From NCBI GenBank assembly GCA_020746875.1, contig JAGTJL010000009.1:186001-250000 (forward strand): 64,000 bases of DNA. The letters are read 5' to 3'. Source of the stretch: Rhexocercosporidium sp. MPI-PUGE-AT-0058 (lineage: Eukaryota > Ascomycota > Leotiomycetes > Helotiales). Under the pieces are notes generated by a model that saw nothing but the letters and a program-made list of their open reading frames with translations, did no database searches and was not told the DNA's origin. Below, in pieces: positions 9,650 through 22,916 of the stretch. Both the position numbers and the translations under genes were made by a program. Within the stretch, counting starts at the first letter, position 1, and each line of letters begins with the position of its first letter.

Positions 9650-12349
9650 CTAGTGCTTACCTCCTCTCCGTGCCATATTCGGGCCCACCGATCGCTTTCT
9701 TGGCTGTTCAGACTCCTCCGCATCGCCGTCAACCTCGACGGACTTCACGATTGGAAGTTCCACTTCCTCGCTATCGCTGCTGATATCTATCGCGGAATTG
9801 TCTCTCGATCCCGCGGCAGCTTCACCATTGGCACTAAGCGCATCGGTCATCCTCGTATCCCGATCCCGAGTCTTCTCCCGATCACGGTCTTCACGCTCTC
9901 GGTCTGCGAGCTTCTTCTGATAGCCTTTGGCGAATTTGGAAGCTGCGTCTTCGGCCGAGACTTCCATCATGGAGAGCTGAGGCGTGCTGTTGCGGCTTCC
10001 AATTGGTTCTTGAGAACCGTGCTTGCGTTTGTTGTTTGCTTGAGCATTGGCATGGTAATTAGCAGCATAAGGATTGGCACTGGCCGGACTAGCTTTCAAG
10101 ATGCCGAAGCCGGAAGGAGAGGCGTCTGATTGCAATGCGTGCGTGAGTGGTGAATCTCGGCTAGAGGGTTGGGACGACATTGGATTGTAGACTCGCGATG
10201 CTGCGTTCATTGGTGGCTGACGGTAGGCTGTTGGCGGCTGCGGTGGACCGCTATAGCCGTTAGCTGGAGTTGGTCGCGCGGCAGTGTTGCTGTTTATCGG
10301 CGAGAACGAGGAACCTGGTGGAGATCCTGCAGGGGATTGGCTGGATGCCTTGAACTCTTGGATACGAGTCGAGGCGGCTGGGGATATTCCTGCGGCAACT
10401 CGAGCCTGCTTGTCTTTTTCTCTCATTCGCAGACTAACACCATGTGCTCGCCGGATTTGACTCTTCTTGGTAGCGTGTGCATTACTCAATGATGTAACAC
10501 GACGCTGGCGCTCCTCCGCGGACCACTCCTCAGGGATAGCGGCAATCTTCTCGGCGTAGTCGAGCTCGGCGTCGTTGATTGCCTTTTCGAGTGATGCTCT
10601 CTTTTCTGGTGTCAACTCAGAGGGCGAATGCCTAATCTCTTCTTTCTTTGGGCGGCCAGGGCCACGAGGGGTTCCTAGTACTGGCCGACTGATCTGAATG
10701 GGAGGCTGTTGGGTTTGGGCAATTGCTCTATCCGGTGCTGGTTGACTACTAGGGACCTGGGCCGGCCTTTGAGACTGCGGAGGTGCTGGAATGTGCATTG
10801 GTGGGCGTGTAGGTGCTGCAACTGGGGTCGATGCGGTCTGAGGCGGAGGCTGAGACTGTATGTCTCTAATCGGTGGCAATACATACGAACCGAACGAGAC
10901 TGGAGGAGTTGGGGGTGCAATTCCACCACCAACACAGACTTTCCGAAGGTTGTGGTAATCAAGACCCTGCTTAGTAGTGAAGCCCGACAAGCAATTTGAG
11001 CAGTTCCACTTGTACCCAGTAGCAGGAGGAACCTTCTCGCAGACCTTCTTGGAGATATGATATGTGTAGCCGTCGAATGCACCCTGAGGGAAGGATCGAT
11101 GACAGACGGGACACAACAAGGGGCCCGTTGGTACAGCTTGCGCACGAGTATGCTCTTGGCGAGCAATTGCAGCCGCAGGGGTAGGGTTTGGACCTCTGTG
11201 TTGAGAAGCATGGGCATTTCGTGCGATTGCGGCTTGAACGTTTTGAGCTTGTTGCTTGTTGAGAGCCGCCTGGCGTTCTTGCTCGACGAGGAGAGGATCT
11301 TTGTAAGGGTTAGCGAGGTGTAGTTGATATGGCTGCTGTGGTGGCTGAGGATGATATTGCGAGGGATATGGTTGAGGATGCCCTTGATACTGCGACTTGG
11401 GAGGATGAGCCTGATATTGCAGTGGGTACGGAGCTTGCGTATATGCCGTTCCCACGACTTCGAGAAGCTCCGCACTATCTTCCCGACTGGGCATGTTAGG
11501 GGAGACTGATTCATCCTCCTCATCAAGAATATCATCAGCCTTGTAACCGAGACGCTCAGCTGTTGCCAGCCATTTGATCAAGGTCTTTCCTGGTACAGTT
11601 TTGAATCTCTCGGCAATCACATAATCCAAAGTGCTCTCAGAGATATGAGCCACGACCAGATCCGGCGAGGACTTCCGCAGCACTTTCTCGACAAATTCGG
11701 GCTTCTTTATGGCAGCTTTTAGAAGCGTATCTTTGAAGAGCCCATCATCCTTGAGAACTCGCTCCAGAATGGCCTGATTTGAGTTCTTCAGACCAGCACG
11801 AAGGATGAAAGCAATATGCGCTTCGTCGTAGTCTTCGAAAAGGAACATGCGCCATTTCTCCTTCAGCACTTTCTGGGCAGCTTCGGGAGAAACCTCAGCA
11901 AGGACTTCGCGCAACCTGGCGATTTCTTTGTCTGTCTTCATAGATTGGCTAGCGGTAGGGAGCTCGTGGCCTGATTTGACATCGCCCTGGTCCTTCACAG
12001 CTCTGTTGTCCTTGGTGGTCCTTTGTGCTTCGATTGCTGGCGAAGTCATCTCCTCATCAGCTGTAGCTGGTGAGCTGCTCTCATCTGGTTCGACTGAGGG
12101 CATCGCGTCTTTTGGCTCAACTTCTGATGAACTTGCTGTAGCTTCTTGATCTTTGATGTCTCTAGACTTTTCGTCGTCGCTCTTGCCGTTGACTTCTTTG
12201 AAAGTCATGTGACCATTCGGTTCTGCGGGCCGTTCTGGTTGAGCAGACTCAATAGCTGCTTCGGGCGATGAGCCTGCATCCTCCATCTCAACCTCTCGGA
12301 TTTCCGAAGACGAAGAGTTGCTCATCTCTACATCCTCTAGACTTGGCAT
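9650..12349 (-). CDS. Large disordered nuclear protein with two C2HC fingers and an AT-hook
   Basis: One long minus-strand frame of 899 aa; function not recognised. Residues 1-140 are acidic and Ser/Glu-rich. About 140-290 form a predicted helical module (K-E-K-W-R-M-F-L-F-E-D-Y-D-E-A-H-I), the only compact-looking region of the first half. Two C-x2-C...H...C fingers follow at about 412-470 (L-C-P-V-C-H-R-S-F-P and W-N-C-S-N-C-L-S-G-F). Then comes a Pro/Gln-rich stretch and, near 563, the AT-hook R-G-P-G-R-P-K-K, so DNA contact is likely. The rest is disordered and charged. The printed C-terminus M-A-R-R-G-G-K-H may be intronic read-through: a GTAAGC donor ends at 9661 and a CTGAC/TTGCAG acceptor at 9476 would give a 14-nt last exon ending E-I-H-S. 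Confidence 0.75.
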   Translation of the reverse strand: MPSLEDVEMSNSSSSEIREVEMEDAGSSPEAAIESAQPERPAEPNGHMTFKEVNGKSDDEKSRDIKDQEATASSSEVEPKDAMPSVEPDESSSPATADEEMTSPAIEAQRTTKDNRAVKDQGDVKSGHELPTASQSMKTDKEIARLREVLAEVSPEAAQKVLKEKWRMFLFEDYDEAHIAFILRAGLKNSNQAILERVLKDDGLFKDTLLKAAIKKPEFVEKVLRKSSPDLVVAHISESTLDYVIAERFKTVPGKTLIKWLATAERLGYKADDILDEEDESVSPNMPSREDSAELLEVVGTAYTQAPYPLQYQAHPPKSQYQGHPQPYPSQYHPQPPQQPYQLHLANPYKDPLLVEQERQAALNKQQAQNVQAAIARNAHASQHRGPNPTPAAAIARQEHTRAQAVPTGPLLCPVCHRSFPQGAFDGYTYHISKKVCEKVPPATGYKWNCSNCLSGFTTKQGLDYHNLRKVCVGGGIAPPTPPVSFGSYVLPPIRDIQSQPPPQTASTPVAAPTRPPMHIPAPPQSQRPAQVPSSQPAPDRAIAQTQQPPIQISRPVLGTPRGPGRPKKEEIRHSPSELTPEKRASLEKAINDAELDYAEKIAAIPEEWSAEERQRRVTSLSNAHATKKSQIRRAHGVSLRMREKDKQARVAAGISPAASTRIQEFKASSQSPAGSPPGSSFSPINSNTAARPTPANGYSGPPQPPTAYRQPPMNAASRVYNPMSSQPSSRDSPLTHALQSDASPSGFGILKASPASANPYAANYHANAQANNKRKHGSQEPIGSRNSTPQLSMMEVSAEDAASKFAKGYQKKLADREREDRDREKTRDRDTRMTDALSANGEAAAGSRDNSAIDISSDSEEVELPIVKSVEVDGDAEESEQPRKRSVGPNMARRGGKH

Positions 12350-14499
12350 GCTTATTAGTGTGGGGCGGCGGCGACGAGCGCGTCGCGATCGATGCAGGGA
12401 GTTGATGCGATTGTCTTATCGCAACTCAGAATTTCCGGGGGAAAAAAAAAAGAGAATGGGAATGGGATTCTGTTTGAAGATGAACAGATATCGTGGGACT
12501 GTGCCTGCGTGCTGCGAAAGCTCATTAGCCATTCTGAACGTGTAAGAAGTTGATAAGAAAAGTGACTGTGATAAATGAAGAGCAAGTGTAAAAATATGCA
12601 GTATCGTACTTTATTTGCAGTGGCGCGATATCAAGCGTCGCGTGGATGCGAGCGCATGAAACTAGCATGAATGCGCGGGAAGAGGGAAAGAATGTAATAA
12701 GGATGAAGAAGGGAGTAGGGTATGGGCATTTATAACTTTCTGCTATTACGATTAGCTCATAAAGCCCAAACGCGCTAGCGCCTAAAACTTTTAAGAGCTA
12801 TTATTAGCCAATGAGTAAATTGCATGACTCTGGCCGCGTCGTGGAAAGGGCTATTGGCTGATTGAACCAATGGCCGCTTTTAGTGCTCTTATTAGACTGG
12901 CGAAATATGTGTTTCGCTTAAATCAATAGCCAGAAATGAACTTCTCTTGGATGCGGCTATAATTGGCCGCGTGGTCAATTAATAAGTCCTCGGGAGATGA
13001 ATTCAGGCTAGCTTATACACAAACAGCACCACACTAGCAGGCATGGGAATAATAGTAACGTATAAGAAAAGTTTAATATATTCACCTTTATTTGCTCCGT
13101 TCTTTCCGTTTTGCTGCCTCGCAGTTGTTTGCTGATGATGGTTTTCTCGCTTCGCGGCCCTGGTCGTCTTCATTTGGTAAAGAAGTCCGCCACGACTATC
13201 CTCTGGAAGGTAAGAGTTCTTCCTTTGGTTGTCCTGGACCTATTCGCGATTGTTGTTAGATTCGCATTTCAACTCCAGTGTCTGACGATGACCGATTTGA
13301 AGGCGCGAGAGAGAATCGGAAGCATAAATACTGAAGATGAAGTAGCTGAGATACTCAGGGCTAATCAAGTATAGACAGATATTTGTGCAGAGTAAATACT
13401 CACTTTGTCTTTGAAAGGTGAGTAAGAATCCCTGGACGTAGAACTCACTCGCTATCAACCGTGATGGATTAACCACTAAGTTGTATGGCACAATATGCGT
13501 TCTTTGTGTCACGAAGAGGAGAGAGTGGGTGGAGGGATGAATGGTTGTAAAGAAAGGAGAAGTTGTGGTAGGTAGGGGAAGCTTTCAATATGAAAGTCAA
13601 TGTGCATATTCTGTGGAGGCAGCTTAAAAGCTGACAAATGCCCTCAAAGAAATAGAATGAGGAAGTAGCTGGAACTTGTAGCCAATATTAGAACTGGTAA
13701 GTAATACTCAGTGCCTTTAATTAACTTACGCCAGAAATCTTGCATTGTAACTGCATAGAGGTGTATCTCGATTAGAAGTGGTATCTTGCATTCTCGCCGC
13801 GAGAATAAACGGTCGTCACCAACTTTCACGTATCTGTGGGAAATCTCCTTTAAAAGCATACTATAGACCGTGGACGGCATATCTGAAATGACCACCGTCT
13901 GCCATATTTCATTTTAGGGCATGCTCAAAGTCTGCAAGAAAACGGGGACGGTACGGAATACTTCATCCTCTACTCCAATCATCCACACTAGATTCCCGTT
14001 TGAAAAAGAAAAGAGTGAACATGAAACAGGGTTTATGTGCGCTTGATAATGAAGTTTGAGTATATTCTGTAACGTGGGATAACCCTTTCAGGACTTGGAA
14101 GTATCGCAGTCATCAAACGCTCGACGTTCCATCACACCATACACCGCAGTTTGACGATATCTACTAGCCGCCTTCCTGGCACCACGCAGTTATTGTCTTT
14201 CTGCTCTTCTAGTTTTCCCTCCCGTCCACGTCTGGACCCTACCTGTACTGTAGGTACGGCAGATGCAGATCTAACATCAGAATGACCAGTATCGCAGACC
14301 CGGATGATATGTTCGTTAAATCCCGACGTATCTCGTCCGTGCCCTTCCCACATTAATTGGAACACTCACCAAAGCCGGACTTAGCCATTGCTTGACAGCA
14401 CTTCTTTATTGAACCCCCACCATGAGCTCATCCACAAGAATTTGTCTGTAGCCAGTCTCTTGACGAAACATATATACGTAAATTGATGCCCCAATACCC
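12350..14499. other. 2.15-kb gene-free interval
   Basis: Next to 12349 lies the promoter of the zinc-finger gene. Positions 12740-13010 are rich in short GCTATT/AATAGC and GGCCGC/GCGGCC repeats in both orientations, which could be a decayed repeat, but I cannot define its ends. The frames at 13111-13374 and 13240-13512 have no recognisable content. I see no RNA gene. Confidence 0.4.
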
Positions 14500-15182
14500 T
14501 CAAACCATAGCATCATCCTTCCTCCTCAGCAACTCCACCCTCCTAACCCTCTGCTCAATCCTCTCCACCCTCCCCTCAACATCGGCCCAAGCCTCGCCCG
14601 CACCCAAAACATCACTCACATACCACTTCTGAAGTACAGCCGCGCTCCTTTCTCTCAATTCCGCGATATCCTTATTCTGCGCAGCTTGTAACGCTTCTAA
14701 TTTCGCGATTCGAGGTTGGAGGTCGATGAGTTGTGTTGAGAGTTCTGCTGGAGGGATGGGCACGTCCATGATGGATGTGAGGCGCGAGGAGGTGGAGGGG
14801 TAGGAACTGGCGGATGACATGATGATGGACAAGAGGGTATTGGTGTCGAGGGTTGTGGGTATATCTTGTGGGTTGGGGGATTGGAAGAGGTCTGGGTGTT
14901 TGGAGTCTGTGAAGTAAAGTTGTCTAGTTATGCATACTTTCTGCGAGGTGGAAGATGCAACGTACGTAATCTCAAAAGCTCTTGAATTACTCGGGATTTC
15001 GAAGCCAATTGGTGGAGAGAGTGCTCTAAACTGGCAAGTCTTTGGGTTGCTGATGCCGCGTTGGTGGAGCTTGGAGCGTGTTCGTTTTGGCCTGAGATCG
15101 CGAACTCAATTCTCCGCAGTCGAGCTTCCAGAAGATCAATCGTTTCTGTTGCCGTCTGGTCGAAGGTGTGCTCCATTGCCAT
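14500..15182 (-). CDS. ro-10: Dynactin p24-type subunit, nuclear distribution protein RO-10
   Basis: Two exons on the minus strand, 15182-14966 and 14906-14500, join through a GTACGT...TTCACAG intron to give 207 aa. It should be the p24 subunit of the dynactin shoulder/sidearm, needed for dynein-driven nuclear movement in hyphae. The start of the family motif, I-D-L-L-E-A-R-L-R-R-I-E, is at residues about 13-24. The junction yields L-L-R-L-H-S-K-H-P-D-L-F, matching the expected coiled-coil to Pro-rich transition. The C-terminal half is a second coiled coil (A-E-L-R-E-R-S-A-A-V-L-Q-K-W-Y and V-E-R-I-E-Q-R-V). A second in-frame Met lies two codons in. It is divergent from ERG28 with 186 bp between starts. 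Confidence 0.82.
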
Positions 15183-15368
15183 TTTGACGAAAGATTTTGA
15201 ATTGATCCTTCTCGTCTTGAAGTTGGAAGGGCTTGGTTCCCGACAATGAAGTACCGAGATGGGAGACGAGGCTGAGTGGCCTGGTGGTCCGTGCACAAGC
15301 TGACTTCTATTCAATTTCCTCCAAGTCAACACTTCTCACTTCTTCAACTTATCACGAAACATTCAAAG

Positions 15369-15923
15369 ATGTCTTCCCTCCTCGAAACTATAACATCCTA
15401 CCTCCCACAGCATGAAGGAATCCTACCAAAATGGATGTTCTTCGTACGTCCCCTTATTTTTATATTCCCCTACGTATCCAAACAGCCAAAATCGAAAGCT
15501 AGCTAACCACCATCACAGATCTCCCTTGTCGCCCTAGGAAACTCCATTCAATCCTACCTCACCATATCCTACACAGCGCGTCTCTACGCTGGTCCCAAAC
15601 CACCTACCCCAATCCTCTCCAGTACCAGTAAACCCTCCAGCAAAATCCCCTCCAACTCGCCAGCAACACCGCTCCAATCGCGAACCTTCGGAACATGGAC
15701 GCTGATCCAATCGCTGGTACGCATCTATGCCGCATACAACATCTCGAACCCGCAATTCTACGAGTTGGCTTTCCTAACGTACGTTGTTGCGTGGGGACAT
15801 TTTATGAGCGAGTGGTGGGTTTTTGGGACGGCGAGGTGGGGTGAGGGATTGGTGTTCCCGGTTTGTGTTGCTAGTGGGAGTTTGGTTTGGATGTGGTTGC
15901 AGTGGGGGTTTTATGTGCAGTAG
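15369..15923 (+). CDS. erg28: Ergosterol biosynthesis scaffold protein ERG28
   Basis: Two exons, 15369-15443 and 15519-15923, encode 159 aa. The intron has a GTACGT donor, a GCTAAC branch site and a CACAG acceptor. ERG28 is a small ER membrane protein that tethers the C4-demethylation enzymes Erg25, Erg26 and Erg27. Four hydrophobic segments are visible: I-S-L-V-A-L-G-N-S-I-Q, the W-T-L-I-Q-S-L-V-R-I-Y-A-A-Y region, L-A-F-L-T-Y-V-V-A-W-G-H-F, and V-W-M-W-L-Q-W-G-F-Y. The family hallmarks F-G-T-W-T, R-(I/L)-Y-A-A-Y and H-F-x-S-E are present. A Pro/Ser-rich cytosolic loop at about 48-75 is longer than in yeast. Confidence 0.92.
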
Positions 15924-16116
15924 ATGGCTTGCTTGGGGCTACGGTCAGGGAGGTAATGAATGGAATGTTGAAAGGTTGAGCAAATGAGGCTCCAGGAAGA
16001 TAGGGGGGAATCGAAGCAAGAAAAACAAGTCTAATGTCTAATGCTTTCCAACTCCACCCACCCACCATCTACTCTATTCGTATACTGCCCGGTAAGTAAG
16101 ATTTCCAAGAATACTC

Positions 16117-18139
<2,023 letters not shown>

Positions 18140-19194
18140 TCAAAGCACCGCATATGCACTGGCATAGCTTACTGACGAGTCGGAGATCTCTTCAACCTCG
18201 CTGCTCCTCTCATACCTCACAAACTTGAACTTGCCCTTCCCCTTCCCCTCATCAGAGATCTTTTCCTCTTTCTCCAGAATTTCTATAGCAGCCATGACCA
18301 CGCCTATTGGGTGTCTCCCACAGACCGTGTTGCCAGTCTCCCTCAAATTGCCCAAGAACTCATCGTGCTTGCCGGTCTCAATAGCATCCATAGCTAGCTT
18401 GTCAAGCCGTCCAATGCTCTCATGAATCAGAGGGTCTGTAGGATCCTTATCTCTCTTTTTTAACGAGTGCCCGCCGCTTGAGCTCGCAGCTGCCGACGAA
18501 GGGGAAGCTGGAAGGTAGTATGTGTATTGGAATCGTAGACCCCAGTGGCAGAAGTCTGACGAGACAACAAAGACTGATGTAGGGTCTGCAAGATATGGTG
18601 CCAGTATCTTTCCATACGACTTCTCTGTATCGGCATTTGTGTTCCCAACGAGGATTGGCACGAGGGGAGGGTATTCGGCGGCTGATTTGAAGGACTGCGA
18701 GAGCATCTTGTAGATGTATGGTAGGTGCATCTCTAGACTATGCTCCGTCTCATCGGCACTTGTGCTCATCTTGTCAAACTCCCCAGTCTCCTGCAGTTCT
18801 TTCACTGTCGTAGTATCAATGACCAAGTCTCCGAGGGGAGTGGCGTATCTGCTATGCTTCGAGGTTGCGCAGCCAGGAAGGTATAGGGCATGTGAAGGTC
18901 CAAGGAGGAAGATGCGTTTGGCATTTGACAGATCGAGAGATTTGTACGCCCAAGCTGCAGCAGGACCGGAATACGAGTAGCCTGCATGTCTTCATATTCT
19001 TAGTATGAGACTTCGAATAGTAGTGCAAACAAGCTTACTCACGGCGCAATGATGATTCTTGCGCCTGGAACTGGCAGCTGTGTTCCATCGATTGAGTCCG
19101 GAACTTGGGCAAGCCACTGATCGAGCTCGTTCGAGAGTGTGGTACCTCTGGCGGAGTACCATGATCCGGCATGGCTAGCAACTCGAGTAGTCAT
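18140..19194 (-). CDS. mho1: MEMO1/Mho1 family protein
   Basis: Two minus-strand exons, 19194-19043 and 18989-18140, encode 333 aa (intron 19042-18990, GTGAGT...GAAG). MEMO folds like non-haem iron dioxygenases; the animal protein binds metal (copper or iron reported) and acts in ErbB2-linked motility, while yeast Mho1 affects invasive growth. Conserved blocks are all present: S-H-A-G-S-W-Y at the N-terminus, A-P-H-A-G-Y-S-Y-S-G rebuilt across the splice junction, L-L-G-P-S-H, E-H-S-L-E-M-H-L-P, S-S-D-F-C-H-W-G and T-V-C-G-R-H-P-I-G. The His/His/Cys metal ligands (PHAGY, GPSH, CGRHP) are intact. A Ser/Lys-rich insert follows the SDFCHWG block. It is divergent from FPGS and about 5.4 kb from an AMMECR1 gene on the same strand. 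Confidence 0.93.
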
Positions 19195-19475
19195 TTTTGC
19201 AGGTGAAGTGTAGCTGGAGATGATGCTATCTGAAGATATGTAGTCGAGAGTTGGAGCAGACTAAGGAGGGGTCAACAAGGCTGAGATTGGTTGAAGTGGC
19301 TGTGCAGGCGAGGCTGGTAAGCCTTGACGTCCAATTTGGGGGACTCGGGCTTGGCACCAGCAAGCGAGATCTATCAATCAATGGGTCTCAGCTTTTATAC
19401 TTCTCTCATCTTTATTCATCTTGACACATGAGTCTTGAATTCAGGAACGATCGGTTTTTGTAGCAGCGGGATCTC
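19195..19475. promoter_or_regulatory. Shared divergent promoter of the MEMO and FPGS genes
   Basis: Only 281 bp separate the two start codons, so the two genes must share regulatory DNA. I recognise no specific factor site. Confidence 0.5.
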
Positions 19476-21251
19476 ATGCGGCTCGCACCGCTCCATACCC
19501 ATTTGTGGAAATGGAGAAATCCATTCTCATATGAAGCTAGATGTCGGACATTTTCATCTTCCCAACGATGCCTGCTAGTTTCAAGAACCTATGATGTTCG
19601 CTCTCTGTCCTTCATCAAATCCATTTCTAACAACTAATAGGATGCTATAAATCTCCTCAATACCCTTCAGACACCATATGAGGTGCTCAAAAAACGTTGG
19701 GATGCCAATGTAAAACTGGACGATGGCTCGAATCAAGAGATTAGAAAATGTCTCACGAGGATTGGGTACTCAGTACGAAGACGCAACTACCTCGAACATC
19801 CCTAGAACATCTCTAACGTCAACCTAGCAACGAGATCTGGACAAGTTGAACATAGTCCATGTTGCGGGTACTAAAGGAAAAGGCTCAACTTGCGCTTACG
19901 TCGACTCGATGCTGTCACAGTACCGAAAGTCACATGGCATCCCTCGCAACATCGGTCTCTTCACCTCACCCCATCTCATCGCCGTACGAGAGCGAATCCG
20001 CATCAACTCTGCCCCAATATCCGCCGATTTGTTTGCAAAATACTTCTTTGAAGTATGGGATAGACTAGAGTCCGCAGCCGCAGAGTCAGGCGTCCCGTTT
20101 GAGAAGCCAGTGTATTTCCGGTATCTGAATCTGATGAGCTATCATGTCTTTCTGCGGGAGAAGGTTGATGCTGCTATCTACGAAGTTGGTGTTGGTGGCG
20201 AGTATGATTCCACGAATATCGTGGATTGTCCGGCTGTGACGGGTATTTCGACACTTGGTATCGACCATACTTTTACGCTTGGTGATACCATTGACAAGAT
20301 TGCGTGGCACAAGGCCGGGATACAGAAGAAGGGTGTGCCGTCATTTACAGTACCACAATTGCCAGCTGCTATGGAAGTTGTCGAAAAGAGAGCAGCGCAG
20401 AGGGGAGTGGAGTCTTTTGGTGTTGTTGGTCTTGATGCTCGGCTGGAGGGGGTGAAAATTCGACCGGATGCCCCATTCCAGAAATCGAACGCGAGTCTTG
20501 CTATAACCCTCACAGAGGCCTTAATTAAGAGACTCGACCCGAAATTCCATCGAGATCCAGCAATACTGCCGAAGGAATTTGTTGACGGACTCGAGCAAGT
20601 CGTCTGGCGAGGAAGGTGTGAAACAAAGGTCGATGGGGATATTACATGGTATCTAGATGGTGCCCACACAGCAGACAGCATCATCGTTGCAGCAAAGTGG
20701 TTCGGCGATGAATGTGCTCAGAAGTAGGCTTCCCTCCCTTTCAAGTGTGATTCAGCTGACAACAAATCCAGGCCAGGACCTCGAATCCTCATTTTCAACC
20801 AACAAGGTCATCGAGAATCCATTGAACTACTAGAAGGGCTCTACAACGCCATCAAATGTCAAAATGTCATCAAATTCGACCATGTCATCTTCTGCCCCAC
20901 CGTTCCATCCTCCCAGGCTTCGAAGAAAGGTATGCTCTCTACCCCTGGTCCGATCTCGACGATGGTTAACTTACTTCTGTAGATCACCTCAATCTATCCA
21001 CGGACTCTTCGGCCATCGGTGGCCTTACCATGCAAAGGACCTTCGCCGAGAAATGGCGGGCTTTGGATCCGTCGTCGTCTACTACGATTCATGTCCTCCC
21101 TAGTGTTGAAGATGCATTTGATTGTATCCGAGAGCTAAGCGCTCGGGTTCAAGCGTTAAAAGAGACGGCAAAAGTTCACGCTCTCATCACGGGGAGTGTG
21201 CACTTGATTGGGCGGGCTCTTGGTATCTTGGAAAGTGCAGAAGCTTTGTGA
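19476..21251 (+). CDS. met7: Folylpolyglutamate synthase, mitochondrial-type start
   Basis: Five exons, 19476-19595, 19641-19772, 19828-20723, 20772-20929 and 20983-21251, give 524 aa. The enzyme adds gamma-linked glutamates to reduced folates with ATP. The N-terminal 36 residues are basic and Ser-rich, typical of a mitochondrial presequence, then R-T-Y-D-D-A-I-N-L-L-N-T-L-Q opens the enzyme. The P-loop G-T-K-G-K-G-S-T is at about 97-104, followed by the F-T-S-P-H-L-I-A-V-R-E-R-I-R-I-N substrate block, G-G-E-Y-D-S-T-N and G-I-D-H. The C-terminal Mur-ligase domain has L-D-G-A-H-T and F-N-Q-Q-G-H-R. The first donor (GAT/GTTCGC) is weak. No second in-frame Met precedes the P-loop in exons 1-2, so a cytosolic form would need another transcript start. 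Confidence 0.93.
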
Positions 21252-21754
21252 TATCGAGCTAGGTGGGGCATCGATTGTAGACGCTGCCCACCTGTAAGCC
21301 GCTCACAGCACCCAGGATCCCTTGCAAGGAAGGACTTTGCCTCTGCATTGTTGGAGAAGGACCGGTAATAGAGAATTGACCATGCGAATCATCGCTTCTG
21401 CAGCATACCACGTCTGTTGCCAATATACCAAGGGAAGTAGCAAGTCAGTTACGCAAAAGCGAGAGTCCAGACTGTGGTATTCCTAGGTGAGGTCAGGCAG
21501 TATGTAGAAAGTCTTCCTTTTTCAATCCAACCATGCGGTGTAACAACTCCCAACCTTTCGCTTGACTACAGACAAGAAGCGCTGTAGCTGGTATATCCAA
21601 GCTGGCATACTCTTCAATACAATCCGGCCCCCCCTAATCCAATCCATGCAAACCTCCAAACCCATTGAATTTTGTAACAAGAAACAACTCCCCACATAAC
21701 CCTACTACGCTTCACCTCCCTCCCACCACTTCATCCATACGATCCCGAACCCAT
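21252..21754. other. Intergenic, convergent 3' flanks
   Basis: This lies between the FPGS stop and the stop of the leftward INSIG-like gene. No gene is seen. Confidence 0.5.
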
Positions 21755-22916
21755 CTATCTCCTCCTCGTAATCCCCTTCGCACCCCTCCCACTAAGCGCC
21801 AATCTCCTCCCAATATTCCCAAAACAAACACAACTACAAAACAAAACACTCAGGATCCAAATGCCGCCCTCGATTGTCTCTCTCCTACCATCACCCAGAC
21901 CCAGCTCGCTACCCAAGCTGCCCAGGTATTTCGACGATGTAGAGTTCTTAGCACTCTTGGGCGTGTTGGCTGAGGCTGGGGAGGGCATCATATCAGGGTT
22001 CGAGGCGAGGAGGAGGGCGGTGCCGGTTGCGCCTACGAAGGAGGAGAGGAGGAAACCCGGTTTGGAGCGGTCAATTAGGTACCAGAGGACTGGGTTGACG
22101 AGAAAGAGTGTGAGAGAGGCTTGGAGGGTGGATGCCCATGGTAGTTTGCGCTGTAGACATCAGTTGTTTAGTTTTGTCCTTTTTTACAACACAGAATGGA
22201 GAGAAGCGGTTGAATGGGACGGGAAGGAGACATACAATGGCATAAGCAATGCCCACGAAAGCGCCCACGCTCCTAACAACCGGCGTCCAATCCGCTCCGA
22301 ATATTCCGGTCTCTCCACCTTCTTCTTGCCCCTCCCCTTCTCCAGTATTGGACACTGCTTCCTCTGCAGACTCCAAGAACAGCGTGTCAACCCACGGCAT
22401 TAGACTTCCTAGCAGGACACCCGCAACACCCCAGAACACAAGATATCGCCAGTCGTTCCGCGGCTTGATGATTCCCTCTACCTGGAACGGTGCCAGTTGT
22501 CTATCGTCATGTAGATGGCGTACCAGAACTCCATAGCCCATGCCCATTCCAAAGAGAAGTATACTCCGCAATCCCAAAGCGAAGATACTGGAAGTTGTTG
22601 ATTGGGGAGGCGGGAGATGAGCTTGCGATTTCGTTCTTGGTCGGGAAGGTACAGAACTAGAGATGGATGGTGTCCGAGGTGTCTGCGCGCCGGTTCCCCA
22701 TGGCGTGGAGGAGATGTCGTCTGCTTGGTAGCCGGTGGGTGAGTATATGCCTAGGAGAGTTGAAGAAGTGAGGTTGAGAAATGAATGGGTTCGTGAGGGC
22801 ACCTCAGCGGGGGCGAGTTGAGGGGACGGCGGCTGCTGTGGTGCGGAGCTTTGGTCGAAGGGGGCGAATGGACGGCGTGGTTTCGGACGGTGTAACTGTG
22901 GTTGCGGAGAGGACAT
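21755..22916 (-). CDS. INSIG-like ER membrane protein
   Basis: Two minus-strand exons, 22916-22236 and 22150-21755, encode 358 aa (intron GTATGT...CTGATGTCTACAG). Residues 1-110 are Pro/Ser-rich and disordered. The INSIG core begins near 112 with S-I-L-L-F-G-M-G-M-G-Y-G-V-L-V, then D-W-R-Y-L-V-F-W-G-V-A-G-V-L-L-G, a cytosolic acidic loop, and after the splice W-A-S-T-L-Q-A-S-L-T-L-F-L-V-N-P-V-L-W-Y and F-V-G-A-T-G-T-A-L-L-L. Fungal INSIG/Nsg homologues bind HMG-CoA reductase and tune sterol synthesis; some do not work with an SREBP-SCAP pair. A sixth hydrophobic segment (I-W-I-L-S-V-L-F-C-S-C-V-C-F-G-N-I-G) ends the protein. ERG28 is only 6 kb away. Confidence 0.8.

Noticed and set aside
12740..13010. 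Transposon in the 12.35-14.5 kb gap
   Set aside because: Short GCTATT and GGCCGC words recur in both orientations, but no terminal repeats, target duplication or coding remnant can be defined.
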